Origin: Gottfriedia acidiceleris
GTDB lineage: Bacteria > Bacillota > Bacilli > Bacillales > Bacillaceae_G
DNA: 64,000 nucleotides
Direction: 5' to 3'
Assembly: GCF_023115465.1 (NCBI RefSeq)
Contig: NZ_CP096034.1
Coordinates: 3,410,001-3,474,000 of the forward strand
Of this stretch, positions 61,301 to 64,000 are shown piece after piece. The translations under genes and the position numbers were made by a program. The first letter of the stretch is position 1. Each line of letters begins with the position of its first letter. The notes beneath the pieces were generated by a model. The model had not been told where the DNA came from. It saw nothing but the letters and a program-made list of their open reading frames with translations, and ran no database searches.

Positions 61301-61919
61301 TCCCTTGTTCATCAATCATTTTTTTCTTAATGATTTTATAAGGATTAAATTTGTTCTTATCATTATTAGGATTTTGATCGTGATCATCTACGTAAACGTT
61401 TGCATTAATGTACGGAAAATCTGCATCATTATATGCTTCGTTTAAAAAGTCTAATCCATAGTTAAATTCATGATTACCTAAAGTTGCAATATCATAACCC
61501 ATTATGTTCATTGCTTTAAATACAGGATGAACTTCTCCTTTTTTTAATAGGTCAATTTTTGCTTCATATGTTCCGAGTGGTGTACCTTGTATTAAATCAC
61601 CATTATCGACCAAAACATTATTTTGAACTTCTTTTCGTGCTTCCTTTACTAAAGTAGCAGTCTTAGCTAATCCAACTTTTTCATATGCTGCATCCTTGTA
61701 GTAATCATAGTTTAATAAATTTGTATGGATATCTGTCGTTTCCATAATTCGAAAATTTACTAAATCCTTCTCATCTTTATTCTTAGATGCAAGCACATTT
61801 ACCGGTTCATCCTCTTTTGGTGTAGCATACGCCGGCATACTCATAACTGACATGCTTAATAAAGATAAAGCTAAAGAAAATGATAACACTTTTGAATTTG
61901 TGCGATTTTTTCTCCCCAT
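58332..61919 (-). CDS. yfkN: YfkN-like bifunctional 2',3'-cyclic-nucleotide phosphodiesterase/5'-nucleotidase
   Basis: A 1195-aa exported enzyme with two calcineurin-type modules. Signal peptide 1-33 (SALALSLLSM region to AYATP). Module 1 (about 50-640): TTDIHTNLL, GDLIQGTPLG, GNHEFNYGL, THSGFN, SHTHKVFP; then a nucleotide-binding C-domain (NYRAGGGGNFPG). Module 2 (about 690-1195): GLNDFHGQLD, HAGDMIGGSP, GNHEFDEG, AHNHVF, and GGGVRAQLNAGQ. It scavenges phosphate and nucleosides from extracellular nucleotides, as B. subtilis YfkN does. No sortase motif or C-terminal anchor is visible. AAGGGG precedes the ATG. Confidence 0.9.
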   Translation of the reverse strand: MGRKNRTNSKVLSFSLALSLLSMSVMSMPAYATPKEDEPVNVLASKNKDEKDLVNFRIMETTDIHTNLLNYDYYKDAAYEKVGLAKTATLVKEARKEVQNNVLVDNGDLIQGTPLGTYEAKIDLLKKGEVHPVFKAMNIMGYDIATLGNHEFNYGLDFLNEAYNDADFPYINANVYVDDHDQNPNNDKNKFNPYKIIKKKMIDEQGKKQEIKIGFIGFVPPQINEWDKANLDGKVITKNIVETAKKFIPEMRKDGADVIVAMTHSGFNANKENTEDVIYSLSEVPGIDAITFSHTHKVFPAKSEATLDALFLDADKKPLPGVDNSKGTINGVPAVQAGYGGGSLGLIDLTLKKEKGKWSVVNSQSSTREIWADVKDPATGKTKTESKVAPDQEIVNAVKPNHDATVKYVNTPIGTTTDDIHSYFSLIQDDPSIQVVTNAQKWFVEKYIAEKKPEYKELPILSVGAPFKAGRNGVAEYTEIKKGDLTIRSAGDLYLYDNTLKAIKVKGSVVKEWIEMTAGKYNQIDPNKTEEQPLLNPAFPVYNFDVIDGVNYQIDVTKPAKYDINGNLVNRNSSRVINLTYNGQPIDLNQEFIVVTNNYRAGGGGNFPGVKGSELVVDSADENRQILMDYISESKTITPTADYNWSIAPISGNVNVTFTTSPRAEEFIKPNSKISFTNKTDNAGFGIFKLDLGAAPKENIKVQLLGLNDFHGQLDTDTKVTLNGQEVLAGSMEYTAAAMKQRETTNPNTLLVHAGDMIGGSPLISALFQDEPTVEVMEAMGFDVGTVGNHEFDEGIAELKRMINGGEHPKGTKGYDGMNFPVIAANAYDTSTGQLITQPYAIKEVGGKKIGFIGVVTQETPSMIVRKGNETLEIRDEVEAINHYTEILKKQGIEAIVVLAHNPTLQTGKADLYDATDIAEKVDDEVDVIFAAHNHVFVNKEVDNKLIVQAYSYGSAFSDVDLELDAVTGEIVKKQAEVVTVYQKDYTPDPTVSAIMKKYEDLIMPIKAEIVGDSMQTLPKGYPSSETYGDFALGNLIADGMKAAMNADFAMMNGGGVRAQLNAGQVTFGDLFAIQPFGNVLNKVMLSGLDIETVLNNQITDKGLDFHIAGFKYTWDSSTKKVVDIFLPNGSKIDPNKEYSVVVNNYMYGNVKYGIGERSTDLEVGPEDLQATVDYVKSLPRPFNYEVEGRIQKVN

Positions 61920-62050
61920 TTATATTCCCCTTAAACATTTTATTAGGATTTAATTAAAAAACATCCCCGAAAATTATTATAAAATTAAAATAGGTTAAAA
62001 TATATTTAATTATACTTAAACAAAGTTAACGATTTCTTAAGGAGCGAAAA

Positions 62051-62953
62051 ATGAATTTAGACCATCTAGCTTATATTGTTGATGTTTCAAAAACGAAATC
62101 ACTATCCATGTCAGCGAAGAACTTACATATTTCTGTTTCGGCAATCTCTCAGGCAATTAATAATTTAGAAGAAGAATTCGGATTTAAAATTTTTACCCGT
62201 TTACGACAAGGTACGATTCCAACATCTGAGGGAGAGAAATTAATTGAAAAATCCCTTAATGTGCTAGCACATGCTGAAAAATTAAAACAGTTAGCAATAA
62301 ACAACAATGAAATACAAAAGGAGATTACAATTGCTACTGTTCCTGGACTAATGCATTATATCGTAAATTTAATTAAACTAATTAAAGCCGAAAATCCAAA
62401 GTCAAAGATTAGGGTTCACGGAAAAAATTCTTTAGAAATTTTGAATGATGTAAAAGAAAATAAATTACGTTTTGGTTTAATTTGGATTTATGATGAATTG
62501 ATAAAAAGGAATAAAGAATTGGTCTTCGATATCTTTCAAGAAGTTAAAATAAATGTGTGTGTTAGTAAAAATCACATACTTGCTGAATATAAGCAAGTAA
62601 CAATTGACGATCTAAAAAATGAAGCGTTTGTTGTGAATGATGAACAATATTTGAAATGGTATTATGATGAATTCTTAAAAGACAAAACAGAAATATTGTT
62701 TACAACAAATAATATCGATAGCATTAGAAGTGCTGTCAATGAAAATATTGCGATTACAATTGGCACAGACTTTGTTGTACAAAATGAACCACTCATTCAA
62801 TCTGGGGAAGCTATTGCAATCGAACTGATTAATCCTTTTCATCGTCCTTTTTATGTTGGATGTATTCGAAATGTGAATCTTCCTCTTTCAGAATCAGATA
62901 AAAAGTATATAAATGAATTAAAAAATGAATTTGAACGTAGAAGCAATCGTTAA
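62051..62953 (+). CDS. LysR-family transcriptional regulator
   Basis: 300-aa LysR protein. The helix-turn-helix covers SLSMSAKNLHISVSAISQAI (about 16-35), followed by RLRQGTIPTSEGEKL and an effector domain. It shares the GxIPTxEG element and overall length with the LysR protein at 17851. AAGGAGCGAAAA precedes the ATG. It is divergent from the yfkN-like gene and lies upstream of a gerC-type lipoprotein gene on the same strand. Its target could be either neighbour. Confidence 0.88.
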   Translation: MNLDHLAYIVDVSKTKSLSMSAKNLHISVSAISQAINNLEEEFGFKIFTRLRQGTIPTSEGEKLIEKSLNVLAHAEKLKQLAINNNEIQKEITIATVPGLMHYIVNLIKLIKAENPKSKIRVHGKNSLEILNDVKENKLRFGLIWIYDELIKRNKELVFDIFQEVKINVCVSKNHILAEYKQVTIDDLKNEAFVVNDEQYLKWYYDEFLKDKTEILFTTNNIDSIRSAVNENIAITIGTDFVVQNEPLIQSGEAIAIELINPFHRPFYVGCIRNVNLPLSESDKKYINELKNEFERRSNR

Positions 62954-63172
62954 AAGCCAGTAGATAAATTGGAAATGACTAGTTCTGATCTAAAGCATGC
63001 ACAATTTAAAAGGGTAATCTTAAAATGAATTTGTTTGTTTTTACTTCGGACTTCAGAAATTGGTACATTAAGTAACAAAAAATGGAAAAAATATACTATG
63101 TACATGAACCTCTTGAGTAATTGAAATTTGATATTAAGAATTAGAAAAAAGACGATTATTGGAGAAAAAAAT

Positions 63173-64000
63173 GTGAAAAAGAAATTTTTTATTTTATTTC
63201 TGATTGTAAGTATGCTTTTAGGTGGTTGCTCTAACTATAAAGAATTAAATCAAGTATCTATTGTAGTTGCAATGGGGGTTGATTACTTCCCAAAAGAAAA
63301 AAAATATCATGTAATCACTCAAATTTTTAATCCTAGTGCAATTGCAACACAGTCAGGTTCTCAAGGTGTTCCAGTAATTGCAATAGATGAAAAAGGTAAA
63401 ACCATTTCAGAAGCTGTTCGAAATGCGTCTAAGAAGGGATCTCGACAAAATATATATTCTCATGTTGCTCTTGTCATAATAGGAGAAACATTAGCAAAAG
63501 AAAAATCATTGAATAATATTTTCGATGTATTTGAAAGAGACTCTAAAATTCGTGTAAATATTCCAGTTATTATTGCAAGAAATAAAAGTGTTGATGAAAT
63601 AATGAATAACATAGCAGCACTTGATAAAATATCTGCTAAATCAATTGTAGGTAAAATTAAAAATACATCAACCCTTTTAGGTGAAAATCAAGAAACATTA
63701 ATGCGCGAGGCAATTTCTGCAATTTCTAGTAGTGGAAGGGAACCAGTAATAAATGGCGTGAGCTTAGAAAATAAAAGTGGAACATCACAAACACTTGAAA
63801 ATGCTAATAAAGTCAATTCTAGTTATGATCGAATAAATGGCACAGGGATTTTTAGAGATGGAAAATTAGTTGGTTGGTTAGATGGACCACCGGCAAAATC
63901 AATACAAATTATTGATAATCTGATTAAAGAAACGAATGTGCAAATACCATGTAATAAAAAAGAATATGCTTCGATGGAGCTAACTCGGGTAAAATCTAAG
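63173..64000 (+). CDS. GerC-family lipoprotein, cut by the window end
   Basis: The frame starts at GTG 63173, eight bases after GGAG, and stays open to the last base (276 codons). The signal and lipobox are VSMLLGGCSNYKELNQ. Family features are GVDYFPKEKKYHVITQIF, YSHVALVIIGETL and a later NGTGIFRDGKLVGWLDG. It belongs to the GerAC branch of germinant-receptor lipoproteins. The A and B partners are not upstream, so either the operon order is C first or the gene is separate. It is more diverged from the two complete C subunits than they are from each other in the N-terminal region. Confidence 0.85.
   Translation, partial: MKKKFFILFLIVSMLLGGCSNYKELNQVSIVVAMGVDYFPKEKKYHVITQIFNPSAIATQSGSQGVPVIAIDEKGKTISEAVRNASKKGSRQNIYSHVALVIIGETLAKEKSLNNIFDVFERDSKIRVNIPVIIARNKSVDEIMNNIAALDKISAKSIVGKIKNTSTLLGENQETLMREAISAISSSGREPVINGVSLENKSGTSQTLENANKVNSSYDRINGTGIFRDGKLVGWLDGPPAKSIQIIDNLIKETNVQIPCNKKEYASMELTRVKSK

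Noticed and set aside
1-64000. CRISPR arrays, IS elements, prophage genes, tRNA or rRNA genes
   Set aside because: I looked for regularly spaced repeats, transposase motifs, integrases and structured RNA genes and saw none. The only direct-repeat arrays are short and degenerate.

Overview
The window is low-GC DNA from an endospore-forming Firmicute, most likely a member of the Bacillaceae. This rests on GerA/GerB/GerC germinant-receptor operons, CotF-like coat proteins, a SASP-like peptide, ydaO-type c-di-AMP riboswitches, AGGAGG ribosome binding sites and Bacillus-type gene families (KimA, YkfB/YkfC, YfkN, Vpr). I cannot name the species. No rRNA, tRNA, IS element, prophage or CRISPR array is visible.

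Layout. 0-5 kb: small spore proteins, a ureohydrolase paired with a TetR regulator, and a LysP-type permease. 5.5-9.4 kb: a secreted alkylsulfatase, a broken GerA fragment and an AI-2E-type transporter. 9.7-10.3 kb: two small unknown proteins. 10.3-13.9 kb: a three-subunit molybdenum hydroxylase operon. 14.2-17.8 kb: a complete germinant receptor operon, then a LysR regulator and a decayed dockerin-bearing gene. 20-22 kb: a ferritin-like protein, and a MarR regulator next to an NAD(P)H oxidoreductase with matching palindromic operators.

22-38 kb is a potassium-homeostasis block: KimA, KtrB-KtrA, a CPA-type antiporter, KdpF-A-B-C with an unusual kinase-less tandem KdpD-like protein, and an MpsC-like (DUF2294) plus CBS-domain operon. 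Three c-di-AMP riboswitches, each followed by an intrinsic terminator, control KimA, Kdp and the MpsC/CBS operon; the last two are back to back. High c-di-AMP (potassium sufficiency) should switch these transcripts off. A tandemly duplicated 62-codon membrane-peptide gene with its own hairpin leader sits inside the block.

38-46 kb holds reductive pyrimidine catabolism: PreT-PreA, dihydropyrimidinase, an omega-aminotransferase and (methyl)malonate-semialdehyde dehydrogenase. The beta-ureidopropionase step is absent here. 46-64 kb: a TVP38-type membrane protein, a second germinant receptor operon, a Vpr-like subtilase, the YkfC/YkfB murein-peptide recycling pair, a DUF3870 protein, a two-module YfkN-like nucleotidase, a second LysR regulator, and a third gerC-like gene cut by the window end.

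The strongest candidates for new biology are the double, kinase-less KdpD under a c-di-AMP-regulated kdp operon, the riboswitch-controlled MpsC-CBS operon, a nested structured terminator inside the kdp leader, and the duplicated leader-peptide cassette.
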